Notes under the pieces: generated by a model
What the model was told of the DNA's origin: nothing
What the model saw: the letters and a program-made list of their open reading frames with translations, nothing else
Database searches by the model: none
Position numbers and translations under genes: made by a program
In this document: positions 1 through 13,171 of the stretch, piece after piece
Position numbering within the stretch: position 1 is the first letter of the stretch
How the letters are laid out: every line of letters starts with the position of its first letter
NCBI RefSeq assembly: GCF_019703515.2
Contig: NC_059373.1
Location: 11,753,281 to 11,817,280, forward strand
Direction of reading: 5' to 3'
From: Myxocyprinus asiaticus
Lineage: Eukaryota > Chordata > Actinopteri > Cypriniformes > Catostomidae
DNA: 64,000 nt

Positions 1-1683
1 GCTAGGTTGCTCAAGAAGGACTGTTCATAAAGCCTAATAAGACATTATTCTACAACAGCACCATGTGAAAGTCACGAAAAAAATTCAAATGGTCCGCTGC
101 TAATATTTACATTTCTACTGAATTCTACTTGTCTAACATTTACCTAGTGATAACTTGACCCATGTGCAATCTGTGCATTTTACTCACAATTTCTGTACTG
201 ATTATGAGGTAAATCTGCTGAACAGATTTCAATTTGGTAAAATCGGTAAAAGTCAACATGGAATGGTGACATATGACATATTTCTAAGTGAAAGAATATT
301 CAATGAGAAAAAAATGTTGGGTGGCACTTTTATCCATGGGGGATTGATTGGACTGTAAAAAGTGGACAATACCAGAATGGAGAAAGGTGATTGAAGTGAA
401 TGAAATATAAGAGGGTTTGGTGACTTCAGCCAACAGAGAAAGTCGTTTCAGAGGTGGAACAAGTTATTACATTTTGATAGAAGATCACAAGGACATTTTT
501 TCCTTTTTTCTTTTCTGGAAATAGCATGCACCGGGAACATGTAGTGGAATAAAAATAGGGTCAAATTCGATATGTTTACACCTCTCATCCACACTAAAAC
601 AGCCTTTTCCTTCACCGAAAGTGGAGCGTTTCATAAACGCTCTCCATTACCACATACTTTGGACAACGATGACTGAATACAGAGTTTTCAAATGAAAACG
701 GATTAATGTGGATGTGGCCTAAAATTAACAACAAACCTGTAGATGCCTGATAAACCCCTCCCTACTAAAAGTCAACATCTGATTCGCTGTGAAGGTCAGA
801 GACAGCAGCAAACACTTTGTTGACCTTCATATTCATTTTATAATCTAGCTGTCGCCAACCCTGCGGAATACCGCGAAGCTGCTGAGGTGCTAAGACAGTA
901 CTCTGCAGTGTACACAGTCATGCCGATTGGTTCGGCTGGCACTGAACTAAATTACTTAAACTTTGAAAAAAATAAAAATAATAATAATAATATTTGTGTT
1001 GGCCCTTTCTGTCTCCAGTCTGTAAGTGCCAGCACCCTGATTCATAAACAGATTATTTGCTCAAATGAATGTAGTTCAAATAATAGGGCCGTTTGAATAA
1101 GCAGAGTTATTCTGCTTGAATTATTTGTTCATTTCATAATCCTTTGCCTAAGCACACAGAAAATTACTGGAAAGCAGCAAACTGGTCAGCTGTGCAAAAT
1201 CCCATTTGTTCATTAGGAGAACAAAAATCAATATGCAGCTTACAATTGAGATGCACCACTGATAATGTAGAATAAGTGGAGGAGTGAAGCACACAGTTTC
1301 ATAACCATAAATTACTAATATCTCTTTTAAAGACACTTGTGTCATATGTCATTGACGTAACACAAAATGGCATTGCAATATTCTTTGAATGTCAGCTCAA
1401 AATAGCCATTTAGCAGCATCATTGTTGGCTGGATAAGCATATTTTCAGAGTCTTTGACCTTCTGACTGATGATGTGTAGAGAACACCTCAACCAAAAACA
1501 CGACCTGAGCTTGTGTGTGTATTTCATGCACAGTTACCGGTGCGTTAGAAAGAAGCCAAGCCAACCTGGCACAAGCACACTACAAACACACAGTAGGTTG
1601 CATGACAATGGTGACATTTGATTAACTAAAAGTGAAAGCCAAGATCCTCTGTCAAACCTCTGCTGAATGTTTTTAGCAATTTA
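1..1683. other. Gene-free stretch, presumably atp9b intron 2
   Basis: No frame resembles ATP9B or any other protein I recognise. About 580-722 is one end of a short palindromic repeat (ATCCACATTAATCCG on the minus strand), the same family as 57186-57845. The rest is unremarkable AT-rich sequence. Confidence 0.6.
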
Positions 1684-3344
<1,661 letters not shown>

Positions 3345-3536
3345 TAGATGATCTTGGTTGACACTTTTTTACGTTTGGCAGACATTTTTATGCAAGGTAA
3401 ATAACAGTGCATTTAAACTATACAATTTGTCAGGATGTACTTTTCGTTGGGATTCAAACCAAAGACCTATCAGGATCATATCAGTTGCAGCTATCGGTAC
3501 ATCTATTAACCAATTTGTTCATTAACTATTAGTTAT
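3345..3536. other. Short degenerate repeat tail
   Basis: Around 3370-3420 the text (TTTGGCAGACATTTTTATGC) resembles the widespread teleost repeat containing a GGCAGACGCTTTTATCC core. No gene is seen. Confidence 0.35.
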
Positions 3537-5084
3537 TAAAGAAATGTTCCAGGTTCAATAGTTAAGCATAATCGAGAGCATGTGTAGCATGATGTTGATT
3601 ACCACAAAAAAATAATTTAAATCCTTGCTGAAATTGCAATTTCAGTAAGGTACTTACAATGGAAGTGAATGAGGCCAGTCTACCTTAAATGCTAAAATAC
3701 GTGGTTTAAAAGTATAGCCACAAGACATAAACATTGTGTTAACATGATTTAAGTGAGATAAAAAACACTTACTACCCTTTTCTGTGCAAAGTTATTTCTA
3801 ATACAGAGATTACAGGGTTTCATTGTCATGACAAAATATTTTAATAAAGGATCTAACTTACATAAATAAGGTTAGTAAGTGATTTTATTTTAACATGTAA
3901 CATGTTATCAATTTTTCCATCCTGTGGCTATACTTCTGAAACAGTGTGTACTTTTTTTATGTTTATGGACAGGGCTGGGTATTGATACAGATTTCTCTAT
4001 TCTATTCGATTCCAATTCGATATAGATTCACATGGGATTATTTCAGTTATAATGTTCCTTTTGCTTACATATAAAATAAATTCTCTCCCAGCTAATGCTG
4101 TTAATTATACAGGGGACCTTTTAACTAGGTACATTAGGAAAATATTAATTTTACTAATTATATTTTATTACTTTTTCATAATTGGTCACATTTTGGCTTC
4201 TTAAAAATGAACAAATAAATGTATTCAATCAATAAATAAGACATTATATTTCATATACTGTATTATTTTTGTTACAAATTTATTGTTAAATTGCATAATT
4301 TGTACTATTTACAAGTATTTATATTCATTTGTTGAACACGTGCTAAAACTGATACTGTCACTTTAACAAAAAAACGGCATTTCTGTAAACAGCACCTTTA
4401 AATGAGTGCATGTTAACTAGAGGACTCAAATGGCTTTACCTCATCTGTGCAATGCATGATTACAATTACAATGTTTTTTGTAGTGGTTTTTGATCAACAA
4501 CTGACTGTAAAGAACAGAAAGGGTATTAAAAGAGACAGTATTCAATGACAAATGGGTTGCGAGGATCTCGTCTTGAACACACATTACATGGAAAAACTTT
4601 TACTCTCAACACACTGTGAAAGGATCCCGCTGCTGAACACTTCACGGCTAAACTACACAATTACTGGTGAGAGAAATGTAAACATTTACCAGACAGCTGC
4701 CAAATATATTCACTTTAGTCACATAGCGTGAAATTTGGTTGCAAATGCAAGTGATTTCCACTTATTGTATTAGAGGGTTGTGCACTGAGTAAAAGATCGA
4801 TCTTGGGACATAAGAATCGATATCGTGCTCGTTCAAATGAAGATCACGATTAATCGGAAAAACAATATTTTTTTACCCACCCCTATTTTATGGACTGGCC
4901 CCTTTCACTTTAATTGTAAGTGCCTTACTGTAACTGCATTTTTTTATTTATTTGTTTGTTTGTTTTTTTTAATAAAGGAGGGATGATTTGAAATAGATTT
5001 TATTTTTTTTATTTTTTAAATCAACATTATGCCTCAAATGCTGTTATGAGCTTAACTTGTATTGAACCCGGAACATTCCTTCAA
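3537..5084. mobile_element. Palindromic element (family B), split by a hAT-like insertion
   Basis: The left end is TTAAAGAAATGTTCC and the right end is its near inverse GGAACATTCCTTCAA. The interior carries CACTTACAATGGAAGTGAATG near the left and ATTGTAAGTGCC near the right, so the unit is a long imperfect palindrome. Other copies lie at 25995-26432, 49236-49855 and 52219-52815. I know of no autonomous partner from this sequence. Confidence 0.8.
3970..4886. mobile_element. hAT-like nonautonomous element with perfect 8-bp target duplication
   Basis: Terminal repeats are roughly AGGGCTGGGTA and TACCCACCCCT. The element is flanked on both sides by TTTATGGA (3962-3969 and 4887-4894). Eight-base duplications are the hAT signature. 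It contains no transposase reading frame and sits inside the family B palindrome. Confidence 0.82.
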
Positions 5085-5172
5085 CATTTATTTAGATTTC
5101 AATAATTTCGTGTTCCTGAAGGGGCAGTTAGGCTACCTGCTGCACTGGACCTTCCACCCACCACAGAGAAAC

Positions 5173-5272
5173 CAGCGTCTGATCGGTGTCACTCTCATCA
5201 TTTTCAAAAGCCTTCTCTGACATCATCAACGGCATCTCATCAAGGTTCGAAAATTTGTCTTCAATCTGATAT
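5173..5272 (-). CDS. atp9b: atp9b coding exon 2
   Basis: The acceptor TTTGTTTCAG ends at 5273. One base completes the Arg codon and 33 codons follow, ending TDQTL if the donor at CTG|GTTTCT is used. A second possible donor (G|GTGGGT) would extend the exon to 5162. I chose the former because the family sequence continues with a basic run, not with the VSLW read-through. The 3' border is therefore uncertain by 11 bases. Confidence 0.85.
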
Positions 5273-8200
5273 CTGAAACAAAATTATTTAAAGTTCAAAA
5301 TGATATTATACCACCAAAAACTGGTGTACATGATAGGTAAACAAATTTGTGTGGGTTAATACACAAAAGCAGTAGTCCAAGGTACTCTTACATTTAAAAA
5401 GCATGGCTATTAGGTTAAAAACATTCCACAAACTGACGCATTGCGGCTTAGAAAGCCTTCATCAAGGTAGTGGTGTGGGTTAATGTATCGCTTTACAATA
5501 ATACACAATTTTAAGAAGCCAATTAACCAAGAAAGCTACATAAATGGAAAAAGCAGAGTAAATTATGATAATGTGCGTTGGCTATTTAAAAAAAACGCCA
5601 TGCTACAAATGTAATCAATGGGGGCCCTGGCAGTTTTTGTTACCCCCTAAACATTCCCATTATCAGCTCCAGAAATAAATACAAAGACATTGTTCAACGA
5701 AATGAGGACAGTTTGAAAGTCACCTACATGAATAGGTTGACCACAAAAAGCAGAAGTTAAGGGATCTGATCCTCTCTCAAATTCTGTTTCCCTGCATCAA
5801 GAACATTCTCACATACATATCAAATCGAGAGCAGCAGAACACTATTGTGACACTCTGAAACAGCCGGTGTCCCGCGAGGATATCAGCTTCCATCCACACA
5901 AAAGCCCGGCCGTTTCTGCACCGGCTCCACTTTGGCCTTAGCGTCAAAACCTACACGTTTCCATTTCTCTCCAGAGCTATCAGTGGATAGATTGAATTCA
6001 TCCAATTAGGCCTCGGTGACCAATGCAAACACAAACTGCCTTTTGGACTTGAACCTTGAAAGAAGAATAAAAAAATATATTTACCAAATACAGGCAATGC
6101 TGTTTTAACAGGTCTCTGGTAGTGATGTTATGTAAGCTAAATTATTAAAGAAACGTAGTACACAAACAATGGCGAACACCAACAACCTACAAACTCTAGT
6201 CCTAATGATTTCAAAGAAACACTACCTTTCCTCTAACAGAGTGAATCAGGAAAATACAGATTTCTGAGTGATCACAGAACGTGACTCTTATTTGATCACT
6301 CTGCAACACACTGTACTCCTACATTGTGTGGTTAAGATTTTTTCACTTACTGAACTCTGTCAGCTGCTTCTTTAAATACAGTAAACCAAACTGTTAGGCC
6401 CTAGTTATTGGTGAATGTGTATTTGCTGCAGCACTAACTAAAAAAATTATATCACTTTTAAGTTTATCTTTGCTGTAGCCAGATTGCCTTTAGTCAGTTT
6501 GAAAACGCTCTTTTCCTCTGTGAGAAATGTGACCACTGTAATTTAGGACCATTAAAGGGATAGCTCACCCAAAAATGAACATTCTCTCATCATTTACTCA
6601 TCCTCATGCCATCCACGATGTGTATGACATTTTTTTTTTCTTCAGCAGAAGAAAGTTTTTTTAAAGTATATTTCAGGTCTGTTGGTCCTCACAATGCAAG
6701 TGAATGGTGACCAAGACTTTGAAGTTCCAAAAGGGACATAAAGGCAGCATAAATGTAATCCATAAAACAACAGTGGTCATATCCATATCTTCTGAAGCGT
6801 TATGATAGGTGTGGGTGAAAAAACTGATTTTTAAGTCCTTTTTTTTTTTTTACTGAAAATTAGTGATGTTTCATTTGTGAACAAATCTGTAATTTTGAAC
6901 GAATCTTTTAAGTGAAAGAATTGTTCTCATTCACCTCCATACACTGACTCTTTCACTGACATCTTTCCCTTTCAAAGCCAATAAGCTGTTTTTTGAAGTG
7001 CAAGACTGCTTTGGTGGCTTTTTATGCCTGTAAAGACTGACTATACCGTGAGCCAATAGCATTTGTGTGTGAGCTGTGAAGGAGCTTATCATTGGTTTGA
7101 CATGCTGAACGAATACGCCTCTTCACTAAACTAGTACTAGTCGTTCATTAAGTCTGAACGAGATGAGGTGTCATTCATTAATGAACTGAATGTACTGGAG
7201 AACTCCTTCACAAACTTTTATTTTATTAAAAAAATTAAATGAATCATTCATCTCTTTCATGAATGATCTGCTGACCAGCTGAATGAGAGGAGAAGCTGCA
7301 TGTCATTCATTCAGTTTGTCAATCTCGTTCAACAAGAAGAGGGGCCGGATTAATTATGAATAAAAGTGAGTGATGACCACACATTACAATGATATACGGA
7401 CGTTATTGAAACTCATAAATACTTTTAGGCTAGTACTGTTGCCTTTTTTTGTACAGCTTGATAAAAAAAGTCTTGCTCAGCAGTACAGAATATTATAGAT
7501 ATGCTTTATTGTCATTTGTGGGGAAATGCTTATGATGCTTAAACACTGTAGTGCTCCAGTCTCTTAGCAGAATTGTAGACAAGAAATTTTTTATAAAAAG
7601 GATATTAGACTTGCTCTGGCCATAAATGACTGCTTTTGGTTCAATACAATCATTTAAAAGATGGTCTTTTGTCACCATCTATAGGCTCAAAGGTGTAACT
7701 TGAAGAAATGGTCATCTCTTTGGTGAATGCATTTAAAAGAATCGAGTCACTCTAATAAATCAAAATCACCACCACTACTGAAAATCTCCACTTTCACTTT
7801 CAAATTCTGGTGTGGAAGAGACTTTCACTTTCAGCCACCTACTGGTCAGGCTAATCAAAGGTGGACCGGTAGTAAAAAATGACTTAAATATTGACCTGTT
7901 TCTCACCCACACCTATCATATCACTTCTAAAGACATGGATTAAACCACTGTGGCCTTATGGATTAATTTTATGCTGCCTTTACGTGCTTTTTGGACCTTC
8001 TGAGTTCTGGTCACTATTCACTTGCATTGTGAAGACCACCAACAGAGCTGAGATAATCTTCTAAAAATCTTTGTGTTCTGCAGATGAAAGAATGTCTTAC
8101 ACATCTCTCATGGCATGAGGGTGAGTAAAGGATGAGAGAATTTTCATTTTTGGTGAACTACGTATTCCTTTAAATAAAAATAAAAATCCTAAAAATAAAA

Positions 8201-9674
8201 AATAAAGCTTCATTTTGTGATTTCATACTTCTTTCTTTTGTGTTTAGGGCGAAAAATGTACTGGGCATGTTCTTGACTGATTTCGTGAGATTCACCCTTT
8301 TAAAAGTTGACAAATATTAGCGCTACGAAGAGTAATTGCTTCCTGCCACAACAGGCTAGTTGTTATTGAGGTATGTCAACAAAAACATATCACTCTGACA
8401 TTTGTCTTTGTGGATTTTCGCCTTTGATGTTTATAAAAATAAATAAATCAGAAAATAACTTTTTTGTTAATTGTTTCAACAGCTGTTGAGTAGAAATGGC
8501 CATAATGAATAGAAAATGACACAGATGATCAAGTTATTTGTCTGTTGTAAACATAAACAATATAATCTACTCTAGCATGAAAGACATGAGCAGCCCACAG
8601 GCCTGCCACTGATATTTGAATTCAATTGTATGATAAAATAAATGAGATCACCATCAAATCTACTAAACCATCCCTATAAATCAAGAAGGACATCAGAATA
8701 AGCAACATATGAGCCACGCATAGCTGGTGGTCCAATTAATCAGTCCTAACTGTGGTCAGTTGTTCTGCTTTTCATCTTCTTCCTCCTCCTCCTCATGAAA
8801 ACACAAAATGATTTACAGTGATCATGTGCAATAGCATACCCCAAACAATGATATCAAATTAAGCAATCACTTTGGTTTAGATTCATACTCTCTAGAAGCA
8901 CTGCCACAAGTGGTCCTTAGAAAGTCAGTATTCGACAAACAGCTGGATGCCATAAATACAGATACGATGCAGTCGGCTGTTTATGCAGCTCAGGAAAACC
9001 AGATGGACATTAGTTTCCAAATGAGTATCTTTGGCGTCTTTGTCTCGCATAAACTGTGGGAAAACAGTTTGCAGAGATAAAGCATCCTGACCCGCTCAAC
9101 ATCATGTAAGATTATTAAATGTACCTAAGGCTAATGAGATGCTCTACATATGTACTGAATGCTCATGAGATCTTGTATGAAATGTTCTATATAGATGTAC
9201 CAGTGGCTAATGAGAGGTTCTATGAATGTACCAAATGCTCATAAAAAGTACTATGGGATGTTTTATGATTACTTCTAGGACTCGTGAGATATTCTTTTAA
9301 ATGTTCTTCTGTGAATGCACCTGTATGATCAGTATGACAATACATCTTACATGATCATATCGTCATATCTCGACACACATCGTCTGAGGACTCTCGTATC
9401 CTCTCGTGCCCTATCACAGTGTTGATCAGCTGTAATCTGACACTGTTAGCTCGTGAGCACTAAACCCCGGAACGGAAGCATAAACAAACCCAACAGCAAC
9501 AGATAAGACATTATAATAACTCAAACGACAGTCGTATGTTTAAAAAAAAATAACAAAATCTGTGATTAAAATCATAATTCAAAACTCTACGCACCTAACA
9601 GGTCTGCCAGCATTATAATATGTTGTTGTTCTCGAATTCTTCCGTACAGGATTCAGAGGGATGCTGTCCGCCAT
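5173..9674 (-). CDS. atp9b: atp9b, 5' part (first two coding exons; gene runs off the window)
   Basis: ATP9B is a class II P4-ATPase of the Golgi/endosomal membranes that, unlike most P4-ATPases, does not need a CDC50 partner (family knowledge). Exon 1 (9674-9595) begins [11 protein letters not shown] and exon 2 (5272 to about 5173) encodes [10 protein letters not shown] then FEN and ESD. Both match the ATP9B N-terminus as I know it; ATP9A differs here (MTDNIPLQPVR and no DEMPLMMSE). The exon 1 donor leaves two bases of a codon and exon 2 supplies the third, giving Arg. Only the cytosolic N-terminal tail, about 60 residues, is in the window. All membrane helices and the DKTGT catalytic motif lie beyond base 1. 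It lies downstream of sall3 in the same orientation, as in human. Confidence 0.87.
5880..6052 (-). pseudogene. Possible degenerate coding fragment of unknown identity
   Basis: On the minus strand one frame runs for about 55 codons with a single internal TAA. It has the charged, protein-like composition of real coding sequence (for example [19 protein letters not shown]). It is GC-richer than its surroundings. I do not recognise the family. It could be a relic of a retrocopy or transposon gene, or chance. Confidence 0.3.
6552..8173. mobile_element. Palindromic MITE-like element (family A), copy 1, with nested insertion
   Basis: The left end is TTAAAGGGATAGCTCACCC and the right end is the inverse of the same motif ending CCTTTAA. 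Both arms carry the segments ACTCATCCTCATGCCATC and CAATGCAAGTGAATGGTGA or their complement. The family resembles the Angel-type short inverted-repeat elements of cyprinids; the name is tentative. Copies 2 and 3 are at 25253-25889 and 45832-46281. Confidence 0.82.
6861..7777. mobile_element. hAT-like element nested in family A copy 1
   Basis: Ends read TAGTGATG and CACCACTA (inverted TAGTGGTG). It is flanked by perfect CTGAAAAT duplications (6853-6860, 7778-7785). Removing it restores the family A sequence as seen in the other copies. The interior repeats GAACGA/TCGTTC-type motifs, and no transposase frame is visible. Confidence 0.8.
9595..9674 (-). CDS. atp9b: atp9b coding exon 1
   Basis: The exon is 26 codons plus two bases, starting at ATG 9674-9672 and ending AG|GTGCGT. 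It encodes [11 protein letters not shown] followed by a basic, Thr/Tyr-rich stretch. The ATG sits in AAGATGGCGG, a context typical of YY1-type housekeeping promoters. Confidence 0.88.
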
Positions 9675-9712
9675 CTTTGCTCAACTACGTAGAGAACGCC
9701 GTCACTTCCGGA
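9666..9712 (-). promoter_or_regulatory. atp9b: atp9b core promoter elements (ETS and YY1-like)
   Basis: On the minus strand CCGGAAGTGAC (9701-9711), a strong ETS-family site, lies about 30 bp above a YY1-like AAGATGGCGG that includes the start codon (9666-9677). This pairing is typical of TATA-less housekeeping promoters. Transcription would start within a few tens of bases, giving a very short 5' UTR. Confidence 0.6.
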
Positions 9713-9759
9713 ACAAAGTGAAGGAAACGTTTGCTGATGCTCTATTTGAAAAAATATTG

Positions 9760-10016
9760 GTGAGATATTAATTAATCAGTTGATTGACTACCTTATTTAC
9801 TAAATGTATTTTAATATCTTGATTTAATTCATACGATTTTACCTTTGATGAGTTATTCCACGTAGGTCTCTTACTATTGTTATCTTACTATATGAGCTTT
9901 CCCAACTAAAGCTTACAATTTGCTTTTAACATTAATATACAATAAATAACATAACAGTAATATAATTATTAAATTATCTTACAAAAATATTAACACAGCC
10001 TGACTCCCGATATCAC
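9760..10016. other. AT-rich spacer upstream of atp9b
   Basis: I see no gene or recognised repeat here. Confidence 0.5.
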
Positions 10017-10022
10017 ATCACA

Positions 10023-10035
10023 ACACACACACACA

Positions 10036-10117
<82 letters not shown>

Positions 10118-10150
10118 TGAGTGAGTGAGTGAGTGAGTGAGTGAGAGTGA
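10023..10150. repeat. Compound microsatellite (AC)n-(GA)n-(GAGT)n
   Basis: AC dinucleotides at about 10023-10038 pass into GA at 10039-10115 and then GAGT tetranucleotides to about 10150. Confidence 0.97.
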
Positions 10151-10164
10151 GTTTGAGTGAGAGT

Positions 10165-10521
10165 CAGGGTTCCCACACCTTTTGACCAATTATTTTTCAT
10201 GGCTTTTCCATGACTTTTCAAGTTGTCTGTGATTACAGAATAAGATAAATATTATTATTATTTTTACTCTAAATAATTTCATGTAGATTGCATGCACAAA
10301 GAACAATTTGTAGCCAATTTCATTTTTTTAAAGTTGTGAATAACTAGTAAAACTTTTGATTCACTATAGAGAAGTTACAAGACTTTTAAATGTTTCACAT
10401 AACTAAATTCCATTTACATTCCATTGATTATTTCCATGACTTTTCCAGGCCTGTAAAAAAAACAAATAAAACAAAATCAAAATCTGATATTTCTAGATTT
10501 TCCATGACCATGGGAACACTG
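10165..10521. mobile_element. Short hAT-like MITE
   Basis: The ends CAGGGTTCCCA and TGGGAACACTG are near-perfect inverted repeats. The interior repeats TTTTCCATGAC several times. Flanking 8-mers do not match, perhaps because the left flank is a microsatellite. Confidence 0.65.
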
Positions 10522-10871
10522 CAAAGAAACAAAAATGAGGTTGCACAATTAAAACAAACAAAATAGTTTGACATTTCTTTATTGAGGGAGGTGGCAATAC
10601 TGCATCTTAGAAATAAATCCAGTTCTGTCAGTGTTTGAGAGCCCACCTCAGATGTTCCATGTAAAAATACTGATGTGCAGACAGACAAGGAAACCTGGTG
10701 TACAGTTTAATTCCTGTTATAATGTATCTGAGTACAAAAATAGTGTCTCTTTGTCATGCAGAGGACACATAAAATACCCCATTACTTGTTTCACCATTTT
10801 ACCTTATTATCTTATGAAAATCTGCTTTTTTTTTTTTTTTTCAACACTGACTGATATCTAAACAATATAGA

Positions 10872-11719
10872 CAGGGTTGGGAGGGTTACTTTTGAAATGT
10901 ATTCCACTACAGATTACACAATACATGCTGTAAAATGTAATTTGTAACATATTCCGTTAGATTACTCAAGGTCAGTAATGTATTCTAAATACTTTGGATT
11001 ACTTCTTCAGCACTGGTAGATTTTTTCACTTGTTTTGACTATAAAAACTCTGCCAGTACAGTAAGACAAAATACACATGTTAAAAATACATTCTCTAAAA
11101 AAACCTAAATATCTTATGCAGTGTTGTTTCTAAAACAAGATAAATCAAACTGATCTTGTTTTAAAGATTTTTAGATATTTCACAGGAAAACAATAAAAAA
11201 ATTATTTTCAAGAATACGATTTTTGCCCTAATATCAAAGGTCTTACTAGAAAAAAAAAATTATGATCTAACGTGAATTTTCTTGATAAAAAAATATGATC
11301 GTGCCTGGTAACATGTGCATGTAAAATGGCTAGAAATTGCATTTTAGCTTAGCGTAAAGCTGACAATTTACACAAGGTTTATTTCTATTTCTTCTGCTCC
11401 AAACTTACTTCAAACATACTTCTCTGTCTGCTCGTATGAATGTAACACATCATAAGAAAGTGTTTCACCGCTGTTCAAATGCACTTTGGATCGCATCATT
11501 TATATGTATAAATGTTTTACATCTGAAAGGACTAAATATTAAATTAAACAAATGACAATAAAATGCAAAGTAATCTCTTCAGTAATAAATACTTTTTGAA
11601 TGTAACTGTATTCTAATTATTAATGATTTAAATTGTAACTGTAGTGGAATACAGTTACTTATATTTTGTATTTTAAATATGTATTCCCGTTACTTGTATT
11701 TTGTTACCCCCCAACCCTG
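10872..11719. mobile_element. MITE-like element with CAGGGTTGGG ends
   Basis: The left end CAGGGTTGGGAGGGTTAC is inverted at the right as GTTACCCCCCAACCCTG. Flanking 8-mers AATATAGA and AATATATT agree at six of eight positions. The interior has the GTAATCTGATTAC-like motifs typical of a widespread fish repeat. It lies between sall3 and atp9b. Confidence 0.75.
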
Positions 11720-12775
11720 AATATATTATACACTGTAAGAAAAAATAGCACTACAAAAAAAAAAAAAAACAATTACCTGTAACTTGACAGATCTGAAACA
11801 TGACACTCTTAGTAAATAAGACATAGGCTGTCATTACAGACAAGTATAGTTTTCACTTTGTTTTATTTTCCCTTGTCCCATAATGTTTCTGGAAACATTT
11901 ATTTATTTTGTTCTTTATATGAAAACACACTTATAAAAAAAAAAAAACTTTTTTTTTTTAAATTGAGATATTGAATTTTCCCGCAGCAAAAGGGGCTTTC
12001 ATAGATAACTCTACAACCAAAGTTGAGAGGTGTTTTTATTATTATTATTATTATTATTAAGATCTTTATTAGCACTCATATTATACTTAATAGTTTAATG
12101 TTGGCCCACTAATTAAATTTGCACTGTATGTAAAGGTAAACAAGGCAGAGAAAAACACATAATCATCATTAATATAATAACATAGGTTGGTATAAGATGG
12201 AACCTTTCATTGTTGATGGCAGCTACACTAGCTTTCATAATGGTGTTCTTCATTTGCATGAGAATAAACGGTTTGCATCCATTGCATAGCAGCAAAGCAG
12301 TGGGATGTCAAAGAATAATACAGATCTTTTCAAAGACACTGAAATGACTCTTTCTTTTTTTTGGGGGGGGGGGGGAATTTAAGCTACATACTTTCAGCTG
12401 TAGCTATATTAAGACTAAAGTGTGGGAATGAAAAGCTTCTTTTATGTATGCAAACATGTTCCCTTTCCCATGAATAGAGCAAAGTTTTACTGAAAAAACA
12501 AGAAAAATAAAATACATATTTACAACATAAATAATCATTTTATCTCAAAGCAATGCCCTTGAATCAAGTGTAAGGTTTCAGTCAGTGAGCATAATTTTAA
12601 AACTAACCGTGGCCTCAGTTATAAAAGAAGAATTAAGAGCATGTGCCATTAGAGAAACATAAACTTTTCCCGCATGAATGAAGCACATTCTAAAGAGTTT
12701 AATATGATCTAATCAAAAATCAAGACACATTTATTCTCAACATTCCTTAAGGAGAAAGAATATGTCAACTTTACT
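11720..12775 (-). other. sall3: Downstream region and probable 3' UTR of sall3
   Basis: AT-rich, with a (TTA)n tract near 12036-12058 and a poly-G run near 12362-12374. The segment 12205-12310 is more balanced and could be conserved UTR sequence. No other gene is seen. Confidence 0.5.
12065..12070 (-). terminator. sall3: Candidate sall3 polyadenylation signal
   Basis: The minus strand reads AATAAA about 705 nt after the stop codon. Another AATAAA at 12730-12735 is only about 40 nt from the stop and is a less likely main site. If the distal signal is used, the 3' UTR includes a balanced segment at 12205-12310. Confidence 0.35.
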
Positions 12776-13171
12776 TCAATTGATTCCAATGTCTTTTTTG
12801 TCATCCATCATCATGGAAAAGTGTTGTCCGGCACTTCTGTCTATGCCTGTTTTTTCCAGGGCTGTGATTGGTGGGCTGTTTCTAGTGCTAGCCTTGTCCA
12901 TGGCCGCAGTAATGGCAGGGAGCTGAGGGACTCCTCCACTCTGAATAACGGATATTTCATTGTTCCTCATGGCTAAGCCGTTAGTTATAGCTGCTGCATA
13001 TCGGCTCCAGAAGTTTTGGTCCACATTTATAGCCCTCGCTGCTAAATCCTTCTGAAATGCTTCACTGAATTTCAGGGCGTCACCGCCAAGTAGGGCAATG
13101 GGGTTTTCCACAGATAGACGTCTTCCTCTACGGGCTGGGGTGTTATTCCACATATGGGTGCCCATGTGCAC
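12776..13171 (-). CDS. sall3: sall3 coding exon 4 (C-terminus)
   Basis: The exon encodes 131 residues and a TGA stop. It starts after TGTGCACAG with VHMGTHMWN, which supplies the last zinc ligands. [12 protein letters not shown] and the conserved SALL tail ([15 protein letters not shown]) follow. The chain ends in DDKKDIGIN. The tail from [11 protein letters not shown] to GLAM is much nearer to SALL3 than to SALL4. Confidence 0.93.
   Translation of the reverse strand: MHMGTHMWNNTPARRGRRLSVENPIALLGGDALKFSEAFQKDLAARAINVDQNFWSRYAAAITNGLAMRNNEISVIQSGGVPQLPAITAAMDKASTRNSPPITALEKTGIDRSAGQHFSMMMDDKKDIGIN

Larger units (their letters stand above)
5273..9594 (-). other. atp9b: atp9b intron 1
   Basis: This 4.3-kb intron has no further atp9b coding sequence. 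It contains a repeat-like bit near 5430-5470 (AGAAAGCCTTCATCAAGG), a possible degenerate coding stretch (5880-6052), a palindromic element with a nested insertion (6552-8173) and a low-repeat segment near 8880-9100 that could be conserved noncoding DNA. Confidence 0.75.

Noticed and set aside
10018..10221. Ser/Leu repeat protein on the minus strand
   Set aside because: It is the translation of a (GA)n microsatellite.
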